Part shown: positions 1 to 8,483 of the stretch, in pieces
How positions within the stretch are numbered: the stretch's first letter is position 1
Layout of the letters: every line of letters starts with the position of its first letter
DNA from: an uncultured Colwellia sp.
Lineage (GTDB): Bacteria; Pseudomonadota; Gammaproteobacteria; Enterobacterales; Alteromonadaceae
DNA: 34,054 nucleotides
NCBI GenBank assembly: GCA_913020705.1
Contig: CAJWBY010000027.1
Span: forward strand, 1-34,054
Direction of reading: 5' to 3'
Program-made: the position numbers and the translations under genes
The notes under the pieces: generated by a model
The model's input: only the letters and a program-made list of their open reading frames with translations
The model's database searches: none
What the model was told of the DNA's origin: nothing

Positions 1-1140
1 CTTTTGACCTAACGATAAAATATTGTCACGAAAAATATTATTCCAACTTTCTAATGTGTACATATGAACGTTATATAACGTCGATATCGTAAATAAGCTT
101 TCGCCGGCTTGAACAATATGTATTTTACGGTCTGGCGCTTTCTTAATTTTACTTTGGTTACTTTCAACAGCAACAGTTTTAACCACACTACTTTTAGTAA
201 ACCTTGGCTTTTCACTTATTTCTCTAGGGGTTATTGTTCTGTTTTTTTTAGGTGATAAAACCACTACACGCTTTTTAGGTGATGAAACTGTGGTATCAAC
301 ATTCGCAGCTTGATAAGCTTTAGCCAAATCATCAGCTTCGATATGTTCAAGCTCATTAAGAATATATTGTTTAGCTTGATAAGAATTAGGGAACATTTTT
401 AATAACATACCGGCATAATTTTTAGCTATACGACTATTGCGTTGTTTATCAAACACTTTATAAGCCAAAGCAAGCGCTTCAGGACTAAAGCGGCGCGTTG
501 CTTTTTCATAGCGTTGTAAATATTTCTGGGCATTTTTGTAATCAGAAAAAGCGTACTGCAAACGAACCATTTGTAACAACGCTGACGCGCGATTAGGGCT
601 ATGTTGAATAGATTTAGTGAAATATTTTTCTGCTTTAACGAAGTCATCGGCTTTTAATTGGCAAAGTGCCAAATTTTCATAGCTTTGAGAAACCATCAAA
701 TAGGTTGGAATTTCTATCGCTTTTAACGTGTATTTTTCAGAAGCTTCATACTTTTCATTCCGACAAAGAAAAACGCCGTAGTTATTTAAAGTATCTGGAT
801 TTTTAGGATCTATTGATAACGCTTTTTCATAGGAGTTAGTGGCAAGGTTCGGCTCACCAACTACATCATAATAGTGTGCAAAGGCTGTATAGACCTCTGA
901 TAAATTAGGTGAGAAACGCTTTGCTTTTTCTAAGTTTAATTTTGCCTGAGTGGTATTACCCATGTTTAAGTAGCCAAGACCTAGCGTTATCCGAGTCATG
1001 GCCATATCGTTATTACTGGAATCGCTTTCTACAACAGGCGTGTCGCTGTCATTCTCATAACTTTGCGTTACACAGCCCGAAAGGACAGTTAACAAAACGA
1101 TAACGCTCGTTATAAATAAACGCGGCATAAATTTAATCAT
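1..1140 (-). CDS. pilW: Type IV pilus biogenesis/stability lipoprotein PilW (PilF), TPR plus C-terminal LysM, 3' end cut by window edge
   Basis: The frame is open from the ATG at 1140 to the left edge (380 codons, no stop), so the C-terminus lies outside the window. The N-terminus is a lipoprotein signal with lipobox LSGC (Cys23). Tetratricopeptide-type helices follow from about residue 48 to 260, including a SYEKALSIDPKNPDTLNNYG-type repeat. A basic, Ser/Thr/Lys-rich linker covers about residues 280-330, and the start of a LysM domain (IVQAGESLFTIS) lies near residue 345. PilW/PilF is an outer-membrane pilotin needed for PilQ secretin assembly and pilus stability. Its place just downstream of rlmN is the usual gammaproteobacterial one, where rodZ and ispG normally follow. 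The peptidoglycan-binding tail is not part of the classical protein of about 250 residues. A second in-frame ATG at 1128 (Met5) could also be the start. Confidence 0.88.
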   Translation of the reverse strand, partial: MIKFMPRLFITSVIVLLTVLSGCVTQSYENDSDTPVVESDSSNNDMAMTRITLGLGYLNMGNTTQAKLNLEKAKRFSPNLSEVYTAFAHYYDVVGEPNLATNSYEKALSIDPKNPDTLNNYGVFLCRNEKYEASEKYTLKAIEIPTYLMVSQSYENLALCQLKADDFVKAEKYFTKSIQHSPNRASALLQMVRLQYAFSDYKNAQKYLQRYEKATRRFSPEALALAYKVFDKQRNSRIAKNYAGMLLKMFPNSYQAKQYILNELEHIEADDLAKAYQAANVDTTVSSPKKRVVVLSPKKNRTITPREISEKPRFTKSSVVKTVAVESNQSKIKKAPDRKIHIVQAGESLFTISTLYNVHMYTLESWNNIFRDNILSLGQK

Positions 1141-1242
1141 ATTGAAAAATATCACTTATCTTAATGTAATAGCTACACATTATACTTATACCAGCTCCAC
1201 TACAAGGTACGTATTTAGGGCTACATACCTAGGATATAAAGA

Positions 1243-2415
1243 TTACACAAGCTTTACTGAAATTTCTTGCTCTTTAGCAGCTTCACTTTTTGATGAATTC
1301 ATCGCTGTACGCTTAGTTCTGTCAAAAACATCACCGGCCAATTGACCACAAGCTGCGTCAATATCGTCACCACGAGTTCGACGTGTTATCACCGTTAAAC
1401 CATAAGACTGTAAAACTTTATCAAAACGATCAATTCGTGAATTACTTGAACGCTTATAAGGCGATCCTGGGTAAGGATTGAATGGAATAAGATTAATTTT
1501 ACTCGGTAAGTCTTTCAAAGCAATAGCAAGTTCGTGCGCTTGATCTGTACTATCGTTAACATGATCTAACATCACATATTCAATCGTTGCTTGTTTATTC
1601 GCTTTTGAACCTTCGATGTAACGACCAGCTGCTGCAATAAATTCTTCGAGCGGATACTTTTTATTGATAGGTACTAATTCATCACGCAACTTATTGTTTC
1701 CTGCATGAATTGAAATAGCTAAGGCACAATCTATTTTTTCTTTCAACATATCTAGTGCAGGTACAACGCCAGAGGTACTTACCGTTACTCGTCTTTTAGA
1801 TAAACCATAACCTAAATCGTTTAACATAGTATCGAGCGCTGGAATGAGGTTTTTCATGTTTAATAAAGGCTCGCCCATTCCCATCATAACAATGTTGGTA
1901 ATAGGACGTTTTCCGGCGATACGTGTTGCGCCAATATCATTGGCAACACGCCATACTTGACCAATAATTTCACTCATAGAAAGATTACGGTTGAAGCCTT
2001 GCTGTGCAGTTGCACAGAAAGTACATTCGAGCGCACAACCGACTTGTGAGGATACACACAATGTTGCACGATCGTTTTCAGGGATCCACACTGTCTCGAC
2101 TTCTTGTCCGCCCTCAAGACGTAAAGAATATTTAATTGTTCCGTCGTTAGATACTTGCTTTTCTGATATATCAGGTGCTGATATTTCCGTTAAACGTTGT
2201 AATTTTTCACGTAATTTTTTATTCAAATTTGTCATTAATTCAAAATCAGAATAACCAAAGTGATAAATCCACTTCATCATTTGATCAGCACGAAATGGCT
2301 TTTCGCCAAGTGAAGCAAAAAATTCACGCATCGCTTTGTGATCTAAGTTTAATAGATTTATTTTCTTATTTACCGGAGGTACGGCTTCGCTTACAACTTC
2401 AGTCACTTCACTCAT
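1243..2415 (-). CDS. rlmN: Dual-specificity 23S rRNA A2503 / tRNA A37 C2-methyltransferase RlmN
   Basis: Radical SAM enzyme that methylates C2 of A2503 in 23S rRNA, and of A37 in some tRNAs, supporting translational fidelity. The CX3CX2C cluster motif that holds the [4Fe-4S] centre is at Cys127, Cys131 and Cys134. The second mechanistic cysteine is Cys356, in the [12 protein letters not shown] segment, equivalent to Cys355 of E. coli. Another conserved cysteine (Cys120) precedes the cluster. The GEPLLN and STSGVVP segments are typical of the family. Length (390 residues) is normal. The gene lies between ndk and pilW as in other gammaproteobacteria. A promoter-like pair just upstream suggests it starts a transcript that also carries pilW, 102 bp downstream. 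Confidence 0.97.
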   Translation of the reverse strand: MSEVTEVVSEAVPPVNKKINLLNLDHKAMREFFASLGEKPFRADQMMKWIYHFGYSDFELMTNLNKKLREKLQRLTEISAPDISEKQVSNDGTIKYSLRLEGGQEVETVWIPENDRATLCVSSQVGCALECTFCATAQQGFNRNLSMSEIIGQVWRVANDIGATRIAGKRPITNIVMMGMGEPLLNMKNLIPALDTMLNDLGYGLSKRRVTVSTSGVVPALDMLKEKIDCALAISIHAGNNKLRDELVPINKKYPLEEFIAAAGRYIEGSKANKQATIEYVMLDHVNDSTDQAHELAIALKDLPSKINLIPFNPYPGSPYKRSSNSRIDRFDKVLQSYGLTVITRRTRGDDIDAACGQLAGDVFDRTKRTAMNSSKSEAAKEQEISVKLV

Positions 2416-2454
2416 AATTCACTACTTTTTAAATAACAACATTACAGAAAATAA

Positions 2455-2484
2455 ATTGTACAACTTTTATACAAAGCATGACAA
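2455..2484 (-). promoter_or_regulatory. Candidate sigma70 promoter of rlmN-pilW
   Basis: On the minus strand, TTGTCA (2484-2479) and TACAAT (2460-2455) are separated by 18 bp. Each matches five of six consensus positions. The -10 lies about 40 bp upstream of the rlmN ATG. This is a visual match only. Confidence 0.5.
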
Positions 2485-2596
2485 TTTACATATCAATTTA
2501 TAACAAACCTTAAGCGTTTCAACTAAGCATCTCGAAGTTAAAACAAAGAGTTAGCTTACTAAAAAGTTTAAGGTTTATTATAAGTCTAAAAATAAC

Positions 2597-2630
2597 AAAA
2601 GGATTTTACTGAAAACAGTAAAACCCTTTT
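2597..2630 (-). terminator. Rho-independent terminator behind ndk
   Basis: Two 15-base arms (2597-2611 and 2616-2630) flank an AAAA/TTTT loop. On the minus strand the single non-Watson-Crick pair is a G-U wobble, so the hairpin is complete in ndk-sense RNA. That RNA continues with TTTTGTTATTTTTAG. It lies 130 bp past the ndk stop, beyond the palindromic element at 2643-2766. Confidence 0.65.
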
Positions 2631-2642
2631 AATACGTTTCAA

Positions 2643-2766
2643 TTAATATTGAATTAACAAGGAGCTAATTTTTTCAAAATTGAGAAGCGAGCGCAGAGCG
2701 TAGTTTACTACGTGAGCACTTGCGACAAAGATATTGAGCAAATTAGCAATTGTTAAACAATATTAA
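2643..2766. repeat. Long imperfect palindromic (MITE/REP-like) element immediately behind ndk
   Basis: Nested inverted blocks run inward from both ends: TTAATATTG (2643-2651) with CAATATTAA (2758-2766), TTAACAA (2654-2660) with TTGTTAA (2750-2756), and GCTAATTT (2664-2671) with AAATTAGC (2740-2747). The centre is the GC-richer near-palindrome CGTAGT-TT-ACTACG (2699-2712). The outer arm overlaps the ndk stop codon. Its architecture is that of a small non-coding mobile palindrome rather than a simple terminator. No second copy is evident in the window. Confidence 0.6.
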
Positions 2767-3194
2767 CGAGTACGTGGACAAATTTCGTCATCTGAGAAGA
2801 AGTATGCAATTTCACGTGCAGCAGATTCTAAAGCATCAGAACCGTGAGCAGCGTTTTCATCAATGCTATCAGCAAGATCAGCACGGATAGTACCAGCAAG
2901 CGCTTCAGCTGGGTTAGTAGCACCCATGATTTCACGGTTTTTAAGAACAGCGTTTTCGCCTTCTAATACTTGAACCATTACAGGACCAGAAGTCATGAAT
3001 GAAACTAAAGCACCAAAGAAAGGACGTTCGCTATGTTCAGCATAGAAACCTTCAGCTTTTTCTTGGCTTAAGTGAATCATTTTAGAAGCAACAATTTTTA
3101 AACCAGCAGTTTCAAAACGGTTGTAGATTTGACCAATGAAGTTTTTAGCAACTGCGTCAGGTTTTACGATAGAAAAAGTACGTTCGATAGCCAT
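2763..3194 (-). CDS. ndk: Nucleoside diphosphate kinase
   Basis: Transfers the gamma phosphate of ATP to nucleoside diphosphates by a ping-pong mechanism through a phosphohistidine, which balances NTP and dNTP pools in the cytoplasm. The active-site histidine is His117 in the NAAHGSDA segment. The N-terminal [12 protein letters not shown] strand and the Kpn-loop region around residues 90-112 are typical. Length (143 residues) matches the bacterial family. An AAGGG Shine-Dalgarno lies about 6-8 bases before the ATG. It is first in the ndk-rlmN-pilW order and has its own promoter-like and terminator-like signals. Confidence 0.98.
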   Translation of the reverse strand: MAIERTFSIVKPDAVAKNFIGQIYNRFETAGLKIVASKMIHLSQEKAEGFYAEHSERPFFGALVSFMTSGPVMVQVLEGENAVLKNREIMGATNPAEALAGTIRADLADSIDENAAHGSDALESAAREIAYFFSDDEICPRTR

Positions 3195-3245
3195 GATAAG
3201 CCCTTATATAAATTTTAAATTAAAATAGGTATAAATTTTGGCGCG

Positions 3246-3251
3246 ATTATA
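3246..3251 (-). promoter_or_regulatory. -10 box of the probable ndk promoter
   Basis: A perfect TATAAT on the minus strand, 52 bp upstream of the ndk ATG. No good -35 element is visible 16-18 bp upstream, only a T-rich stretch. The call therefore rests on the -10 box and its position. Confidence 0.45.
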
Positions 3252-3341
3252 GACGAAATATAAGTAAAAAACTACTTTATTAGGTATGAGGTATTCTATG
3301 CTTCAAATATATGTAACGGTATTATTCCAATGCTTAAATAA

Positions 3342-3375
3342 ATAATAATAAAAAAGCCAATCATCAGATTGGCTT
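3342..3375 (-). terminator. Rho-independent terminator behind maeA
   Basis: Perfect 9-bp stem AAGCCAATC / GATTGGCTT (3354-3362 and 3367-3375) with a 4-base loop. On the minus strand it is followed by TTTTTATTATTATT. It ends the maeA transcript about 57 bp past its stop codon. Confidence 0.85.
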
Positions 3376-3431
3376 AGAGAGAAGCAGATTACTTATTTAT
3401 CTAATATTAGTTATGTTTGCTTAATGCAACT

Positions 3432-5141
3432 TTAAACACTGCTTCGACGATACTGCCTATATTCTGGCTTCCAAAAATTACGCTCTATTTTCGCCAATAA
3501 GCTTTCATCATCAATCCGTAACGCTAGATCTTGATCAAATGCTACTTTCGCGACAGCAAAAGCTATTTTTTTACTTAAACTCGCAATTTCTGTTAACGGA
3601 GGTAATAATTCACCCTGCCCGGTATTAGCCAGAGGTGAAGCCTCAGCAAGTGTTTCACTTGCAACCATTAACATTTCATCTGTTACACGATTTATATTAG
3701 CAGCAACAATACCTAAACCTAAACCTGGGAAGATATAACTATTATTACATTGAACGATAGGAAACGTTTTCCCTTGATATTCAACCGGCTTAAATGGGCT
3801 ACCTGTAGCAACAATTACTTCACCTTCCGTCCAGTTAATAACTTGTTCAGGTGTTGCCTCTACTTGCTTAATCGGATTACTAAGCGGAAAAATAATAGGC
3901 ATTGGACAATGCGACTTCATTTCCTTAATCACTTGCTCGGTAAATAAACCCGGCACACCTGAAACACCTATTAATATATCAGGCTGCGCATTATTCATAA
4001 CGTCGAGTAATGTCGCATATTCTTCTGAAACGCCCCAACTTGATACCGCACTTGGGGATTGTACTAATTTTTGCTGAAAATCACGTAAATCAGCCATGCC
4101 ATCCGTTAATAATCCAAAACGGTCAACCATGAAAATTTGGCTACGTGCTTGCTCTGCTGAAGCTCCTTCATTAATCATTTGCGCGATAATTTGTTCAGCG
4201 ATACCACAACCTGCCGAACCACTACCAACAAATACAATTTTTTGATTTGAAAGTTTAGTTTCTATACCTAGTTTACGCCCTTTAATTCGACATGCCGCTA
4301 ATAAAGTACCCACAGTTACCGAAGCAGTCCCTTGAATATCGTCATTAAAACAACAAATTTGGTCACGGTATTTGGTTAACAATGGCGTTGCATTAGGTTG
4401 AGCAAAATCTTCAAACTGCAGTAAGACATGAGGCCAGCGACGTTTTACTGCTTGAATAAACATGTCGACAAATTCATTGTATTCTTCTTGATTGATACGC
4501 TTATGACGACGGCCCATGTACATAGGGTCATTTAATAATTTTTCGTTATTCGTACCAACATCTAACATTACAGGTAGAGTATACGCAGGACTGATACCAC
4601 CACATGCGGTATAAAGGGAGAGTTTTCCAATAGGAATACCCATACCACCGATTCCTTGATCCCCCAATCCTAAAATGCGCTCACCATCAGTAACTACAAT
4701 GACTTTTATTTTATTTTTTGTGGCGTTACGAAGAATATCATCCATGTGATGTCTGTCTTCATAAGAAATAAATAATCCGCGGGAACTACGATAAATATCC
4801 GAAAATTGTTCACAGGCATCGCCAACCGTTGGCGTATAAATTATTGGCATCATTTCAGCTAAATGTGCTTGTACTAACTTAAAAAATAAAGTTTCATTAT
4901 TATCATGAATAGCGCGTAAATAAATATGCTTATTTAAGTCAGTTTGAAACTTACTGTATTGCATGTAAGCACGTTCAACTTGCTCGTCGATTGTTTCATA
5001 ACGAGGAGGCAATAAGCCGATTAAATTGAAGTTAGTACGTTCCTCTTCATCAAAAGCACTACCTTTATTTAACAGTGGTGTTTCTAATAAACTCGGACCA
5101 GCATAAGGTATATATAAAGGGCGTTTTTTGTGTATTGTCAT
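3432..5141 (-). CDS. maeA: NAD-dependent malic enzyme (malate dehydrogenase, oxaloacetate-decarboxylating)
   Basis: Converts L-malate to pyruvate and CO2 with reduction of NAD, linking the TCA cycle to pyruvate metabolism. The 569 residues match the long bacterial MaeA/SfcA class. The N-terminal malic domain holds [14 protein letters not shown] (about 100-113) and the [10 protein letters not shown] loop (about 155-165). The metal and substrate segment FEDFAQPNA is near 243-251, followed by [12 protein letters not shown]. The Rossmann NAD site is [14 protein letters not shown] near 308-320. The C-terminal [13 protein letters not shown] and ATGSPF segments are also typical. It appears monocistronic, with a strong terminator downstream and iscX ending 144 bp upstream on the same strand. 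Confidence 0.96.
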   Translation of the reverse strand: MTIHKKRPLYIPYAGPSLLETPLLNKGSAFDEEERTNFNLIGLLPPRYETIDEQVERAYMQYSKFQTDLNKHIYLRAIHDNNETLFFKLVQAHLAEMMPIIYTPTVGDACEQFSDIYRSSRGLFISYEDRHHMDDILRNATKNKIKVIVVTDGERILGLGDQGIGGMGIPIGKLSLYTACGGISPAYTLPVMLDVGTNNEKLLNDPMYMGRRHKRINQEEYNEFVDMFIQAVKRRWPHVLLQFEDFAQPNATPLLTKYRDQICCFNDDIQGTASVTVGTLLAACRIKGRKLGIETKLSNQKIVFVGSGSAGCGIAEQIIAQMINEGASAEQARSQIFMVDRFGLLTDGMADLRDFQQKLVQSPSAVSSWGVSEEYATLLDVMNNAQPDILIGVSGVPGLFTEQVIKEMKSHCPMPIIFPLSNPIKQVEATPEQVINWTEGEVIVATGSPFKPVEYQGKTFPIVQCNNSYIFPGLGLGIVAANINRVTDEMLMVASETLAEASPLANTGQGELLPPLTEIASLSKKIAFAVAKVAFDQDLALRIDDESLLAKIERNFWKPEYRQYRRSSV

Positions 5142-5285
5142 AATAATTTTTTATGTAGGCCATATAGTTGATGAATAGCGATAATTCATGGTGATGATGT
5201 TAATCGATAGTATAGTGCAATTGAGGCTTATAAAACAGTCGATTACCCTAAGAGGATCAAAAAACATCAATTAATGAATATGGAC

Positions 5286-5486
5286 TTAATCCACTTCAGA
5301 AATCCATGCCAATTGAATAGCTTCTAACACTCTTTCTCCACAATGCTTAGGATCATCATCAAAATTCTCTAGTGCTATCACCCATTTCATGAGTTCTGGA
5401 AAATGCAATTTAAGTGGATCAACATCTGGGTACTCTTCAATTAAATCTAATGCTAACTCTAGTGAGTCTGTCCAACGATATCCCAT
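5286..5486 (-). CDS. iscX: Fe-S cluster assembly protein IscX (YfhJ)
   Basis: A 66-residue acidic protein whose whole length fits IscX: GYRWTDS start, YPDVDPLKLHFPEL, ENFDDDP core and LEAIQLAWISEVD end. IscX binds IscS and iron and modulates the rate of [Fe-S] assembly on IscU. The acidic patch used for iron and IscS contact is visible in the FDDDP and C-terminal regions. In many proteobacteria it is the last gene of the isc operon behind fdx. Here it stands alone behind a small membrane ORF, and no isc gene is in the window. A GGGA Shine-Dalgarno-like stretch lies about 9 bases upstream of the ATG. Confidence 0.93.
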   Translation of the reverse strand: MGYRWTDSLELALDLIEEYPDVDPLKLHFPELMKWVIALENFDDDPKHCGERVLEAIQLAWISEVD

Positions 5487-5518
5487 AAATAATTCCCATC
5501 TATAAAAAATAAAAAAGA

Positions 5519-5653
5519 TTAAAACAAAAGGTTAAACCATAATGCATCTATTGCAATCATGATAATTAACCAAATAAACATTCTGCGGTATTTAAGGCAA
5601 AACTGACAATCTGTATGCCACCATTTTTTCAATGTTTCTTTCACGAAAACCAT
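5519..5653 (-). CDS. Small putative one-pass membrane protein (44 aa) upstream of iscX
   Basis: I do not recognise a family. The ATG at 5653 opens a 44-codon frame ending 32 bp before iscX on the same strand. The N-terminal half is basic and aromatic (KETLKKWWHTD) with a CxxC pair (Cys16 and Cys19). The C-terminal half, about residues 25-44, is a hydrophobic helix (FIWLIIMIAIDALWFNLLF). An AAGGTG Shine-Dalgarno lies immediately upstream. It is closer than usual to the ATG, so the GTG at codon 4 is an alternative start with better spacing. Evidence is limited to frame, ribosome site, membrane helix and operon-like placement. Confidence 0.45.
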   Translation of the reverse strand: MVFVKETLKKWWHTDCQFCLKYRRMFIWLIIMIAIDALWFNLLF

Positions 5654-5682
5654 TCACCTTCACACTTTGTCATGAGTATAAT
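5653..5682 (+). promoter_or_regulatory. Candidate promoter of the DUF2164 gene
   Basis: A perfect TATAAT at 5677-5682 is preceded at 18 bp by TTCACC (5653-5658, four of six to the -35 consensus). It lies 39 bp before the ATG at 5722 and abuts the divergent small ORF upstream of iscX. Confidence 0.45.
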
Positions 5683-5721
5683 CTAGCAAACAAATTTTAT
5701 CTAAAACAGTAGAGAATAAAT

Positions 5722-5967
5722 ATGAGTGAAATTAAGTTTTCAATCGCACAAAAAGAATTACTGATTCAAAAATTACAACAATATTTTTCGAACGAACTTG
5801 ATCAAGAGCTTGCCCAATTTGACGCTGATTTTTTACTTGATTTTTTTACTAAAGAAATGGGGAATCATTTTTATAATCAAGGTATTTATGATGCTCAAAA
5901 ATTATTAACAGAAAAACTAGACTACATTTCCGATGAAATGTACCAATTAGAAAAACCAGCCAGCTAG
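5722..5967 (+). CDS. DUF2164 family protein
   Basis: An 81-residue cytoplasmic protein of the uncharacterised DUF2164 family. Diagnostic segments are the LQQYFSNELDQELAQFDADFLLDFF core (residues about 18-42) and the FYNQGIYDAQKLL segment (about 50-62). It is predicted to be wholly alpha-helical with no membrane segment, and its length is normal. No biochemical role is established for the family. It sits divergently from iscX and 118 bp before nnrS, with a separate promoter candidate for each, so co-transcription with nnrS is uncertain. Confidence 0.85.
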   Translation: MSEIKFSIAQKELLIQKLQQYFSNELDQELAQFDADFLLDFFTKEMGNHFYNQGIYDAQKLLTEKLDYISDEMYQLEKPAS

Positions 5968-6015
5968 CACTTACCTTTTAAAAATTAACAAAGGTAATTG
6001 GAATTCTTATAAGAG

Positions 6016-6056
6016 TTGATTTATCACAACGTTTATTCTCGTAAATACGCTAAGAT
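6016..6056 (+). promoter_or_regulatory. Candidate FNR/DNR-type class II promoter of nnrS
   Basis: TTGAT-TTAT-CACAA (6016-6029) matches 8 of 10 positions of the FNR-family consensus TTGAT-N4-ATCAA. A -10-like TAAGAT lies at 6051-6056. This would put the start of transcription near 6063 and the centre of the box near -41, the classical class II activator position. The right half-site is imperfect. FNR, DNR/NNR and weakly CRP-like regulators cannot be told apart from this sequence. Confidence 0.45.
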
Positions 6057-6085
6057 ATAGCTATTGATTATTTGAAACACACACT

Positions 6086-7291
6086 ATGATGCAAATTACT
6101 GATTTGAAAGAAGAACAAAAAATTCTACCTATATTTCGATTAGGCTTCCGCCCTTTTTTTTTAGGAGGAGCTATTTTCAGTATAATTTCTATAACTCTAT
6201 GGGTTTTGCTTTATCGAGGCGCAGTTAACTTTTCACCTTATGGTAATGGTTATTGGTGGCATATTCATGAAATGATTTTCGGTTTTGGCAGTGCCATTGT
6301 TGCAGGATTTCTTCTAACAGCAGTACAAAACTGGACAGATATCCCTAGTATAAAAGGCAAACCACTCGCCGCACTATTTCTATTATGGCTGTTAGGCCGT
6401 GTTGTTATGTTAATACCCGATTTGTTCGGCACTACTTTAAGTGCCCTTATAGATTTGAGCTTTTTGTTAACCGTTGCTTATACTCTAGCAAAACCTATAT
6501 TAGCGATTAAACAATACCGAAATTTATTCTTTGTTCCTCTATTGGTGTTATTCACCATTGCTAATGGTGAAATGCATCTAGCGACCATTTATCCGCAACA
6601 TGTCTCCTTAAGTTATTCAGGCTATGCGGGCATTTTATTAGTGGTGTCTTTAATGTCCGTCATGACTGGGCGCGTTGTTCCTATGTTCACGGCAAATGGC
6701 ACTCAAACGACTAAGGCGAAGCCTACCCCATTATTAGATAGACTCGCCAATGGAAGTTTACTACTTGCCACTTTGATGTTGCTCTTACATCCTTTAGTGG
6801 GTTTTGTACCTATGTTTTTCGGCGCTATTTTAATTGTTGCAGGCATATTTCAATTAATTCGCTCTCTCAGATGGCGTCCTTGGATAACACTAGGTGTACC
6901 ACTCTTATGGTCATTACATTTTGCGATTAAATTTATGTGGTTCGGTCTGATATTATTAGGATTTAGCTATATTGTTGATGAAATACCAACTAATCATGTT
7001 TGGCACTTACTCACTATTGGTGGTATCGGCGGTATGATATTGTCGATGATTTCTCGTGTATCTTTAGGTCACTCTGGCCTTCCATTAACACCTCCTAAAA
7101 TAATGTCAGTTGCTTTTGCACTTATTACCCTTTCTTCAATGATACGGGTATTTGGTCCTTGGTTTAACCCAGAGAAGACAATGATGTTCATTGATATTAG
7201 CGGATTTTGTTGGTTGGTTGCTTTTGGATTGTTTACCTTCTACTACGGTCCAATGTTATTTAAAGCACGAAAAGATGGACGTCCTGGTTAA
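6086..7291 (+). CDS. nnrS: NnrS family multi-pass membrane protein
   Basis: NnrS proteins are haem- and copper-containing inner-membrane proteins linked to nitric-oxide and nitrosative-stress resistance, and they usually accompany denitrification or NO-responsive genes. The family start FRLGFRPFFLGGAIF is at about residues 16-30, followed by WWHIHEMIFGFG (about 57-68) with conserved histidines. Further family segments are GRVVPMFTANG (about 195-205) and the LGHSGLPL region (about 329-336). Roughly 12 hydrophobic helices span the 401 residues, the usual length. Two consecutive ATG codons at 6086 and 6089 could each serve as the start. The FNR-type box upstream fits the family's usual regulation. 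Confidence 0.93.
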   Translation: MMQITDLKEEQKILPIFRLGFRPFFLGGAIFSIISITLWVLLYRGAVNFSPYGNGYWWHIHEMIFGFGSAIVAGFLLTAVQNWTDIPSIKGKPLAALFLLWLLGRVVMLIPDLFGTTLSALIDLSFLLTVAYTLAKPILAIKQYRNLFFVPLLVLFTIANGEMHLATIYPQHVSLSYSGYAGILLVVSLMSVMTGRVVPMFTANGTQTTKAKPTPLLDRLANGSLLLATLMLLLHPLVGFVPMFFGAILIVAGIFQLIRSLRWRPWITLGVPLLWSLHFAIKFMWFGLILLGFSYIVDEIPTNHVWHLLTIGGIGGMILSMISRVSLGHSGLPLTPPKIMSVAFALITLSSMIRVFGPWFNPEKTMMFIDISGFCWLVAFGLFTFYYGPMLFKARKDGRPG

Positions 7292-7333
7292 ACTCAATTA
7301 AGCACTATTAATAATAGTAAAAAACAACCATAA

Positions 7334-7373
7334 AAAACGGCAAACATAAATAAGTGTGATTGCCGTTTTTTTT
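7334..7373 (+). terminator. Rho-independent terminator behind nnrS
   Basis: A 10-bp stem AAAACGGCAA / TTGCCGTTTT (7334-7343 and 7360-7369) encloses a 16-base loop with a weak inner ACA/TGT pairing. An unbroken T tract runs through 7373. It lies 43 bp past the nnrS stop and 52 bp before the next gene. Confidence 0.85.
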
Positions 7374-7425
7374 CGCTGTGAATTCCCTTAAGCTAGTCTT
7401 ATCACTTTCTTTTTGAATATCAGCT

Positions 7426-8367
7426 ATGCAAGTCGTTTTTTTAGATCAACAAACTTTCAGTCCTAAAATTTCTCTCGACAATATAGAGTCAGAAGTTAGC
7501 AACTTAATCTGTTATGCAACAACGACACAAGACCAAGTTATCGAGCGTTGTATGAGTGCTGACATTATTATCACCAACAAAGTTATCCTATCAAAAGAAA
7601 TTCTTAAGCAATTGCCTCAGTTAAAGTTAATTTGTATCGCAGCAACCGGTATGAATAATGTCGATTTACCTGCGGCTGAAGCCCTTGGAGTTTCGGTTAA
7701 CAATGTCAGTGGTTATTCTCAAAATTCAGTCTGTCAGTATGTATTTTCTCAAATGCTTGAATATTTTAGTAACACATCACATCACAACAACAATACTCAA
7801 CAAGGTCACTGGCAAAACAGTCCTACTTTTTGTTTTCATGGAGAAGGAAGCCAAGAACTAGCAGGGAAAAAAATCGGTATTATTGGCTACGGTAATTTAG
7901 GTAAGTCGGTTGCCTCTATTGCCCAAGCCTTTGGCATGGAAGTATTTATTGCAGAGCGCCCCTATGCAACCAAAATAAGAGAAAATCGCCATAGTTTTAT
8001 TCATGTATTACAACAAGCTGATGTCATTAGTTTGCACTGCCCACAAACACCTGAAACAGAAAACTTATTAAATAGTAAAACGTTAGCCTTAATGAAAACT
8101 TCTGCTCTGCTCATTAACACCGCTCGCGGGGGAATTGTTAACAGTCATGATTTACTGCATGCATTAAAAAACAACATAATATCTCACGCCATTCTAGATG
8201 TATTAGAACAAGAGCCTCCTTCAGCTAATCATCCTTTGATAAGCGCTCTGACTAATAACGAAATAAATAATTTGTCTTTAACGGCCCATATCGCTTGGGC
8301 AAGTATTGAGTCGCAGCAAAGATTAATTGATTTAGTGGCGAGTAATATCCAAAACTTTATGAAATAG
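7426..8367 (+). CDS. D-2-hydroxyacid dehydrogenase (glycerate/hydroxypyruvate-type)
   Basis: NAD(P)-dependent oxidoreductase interconverting a 2-hydroxyacid and a 2-ketoacid. The likely substrate class is hydroxypyruvate/glycerate or glyoxylate, but specificity cannot be read from sequence. The Rossmann motif GIIGYGNLGKSVA is near residues 150-162. The catalytic trio is visible as Arg in NTARGGIVN (about 234), Glu in DVLEQEPP (about 263) and His in TAHIAWAS (about 288). Length of 313 is standard. The gene follows a strong terminator and ends convergently with the RND pump, so it is probably a single-gene unit. Confidence 0.93.
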   Translation: MQVVFLDQQTFSPKISLDNIESEVSNLICYATTTQDQVIERCMSADIIITNKVILSKEILKQLPQLKLICIAATGMNNVDLPAAEALGVSVNNVSGYSQNSVCQYVFSQMLEYFSNTSHHNNNTQQGHWQNSPTFCFHGEGSQELAGKKIGIIGYGNLGKSVASIAQAFGMEVFIAERPYATKIRENRHSFIHVLQQADVISLHCPQTPETENLLNSKTLALMKTSALLINTARGGIVNSHDLLHALKNNIISHAILDVLEQEPPSANHPLISALTNNEINNLSLTAHIAWASIESQQRLIDLVASNIQNFMK

Positions 8368-8483
8368 ATAAGTCCATTAAAATCAATTAACTAAGTTTTT
8401 GCCTCTTATCAGTGATATCTCTAATGAATACGTTAACTTAGTCATTATTTGGTTTCATGCATCAAACTATTTTCACACTTCAT

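Noticed and set aside
909..1103. Plus-strand open frame of 64 codons
   Set aside because: It lies wholly within the opposite-strand pilW coding region, with no ribosome site or recognisable protein features.
8368..8483. Possible terminator between the convergent dehydrogenase and RND genes
   Set aside because: Only a weak CTAAGT/ACTTAG pairing with a long loop is present, and no T tract, so no terminator is called.
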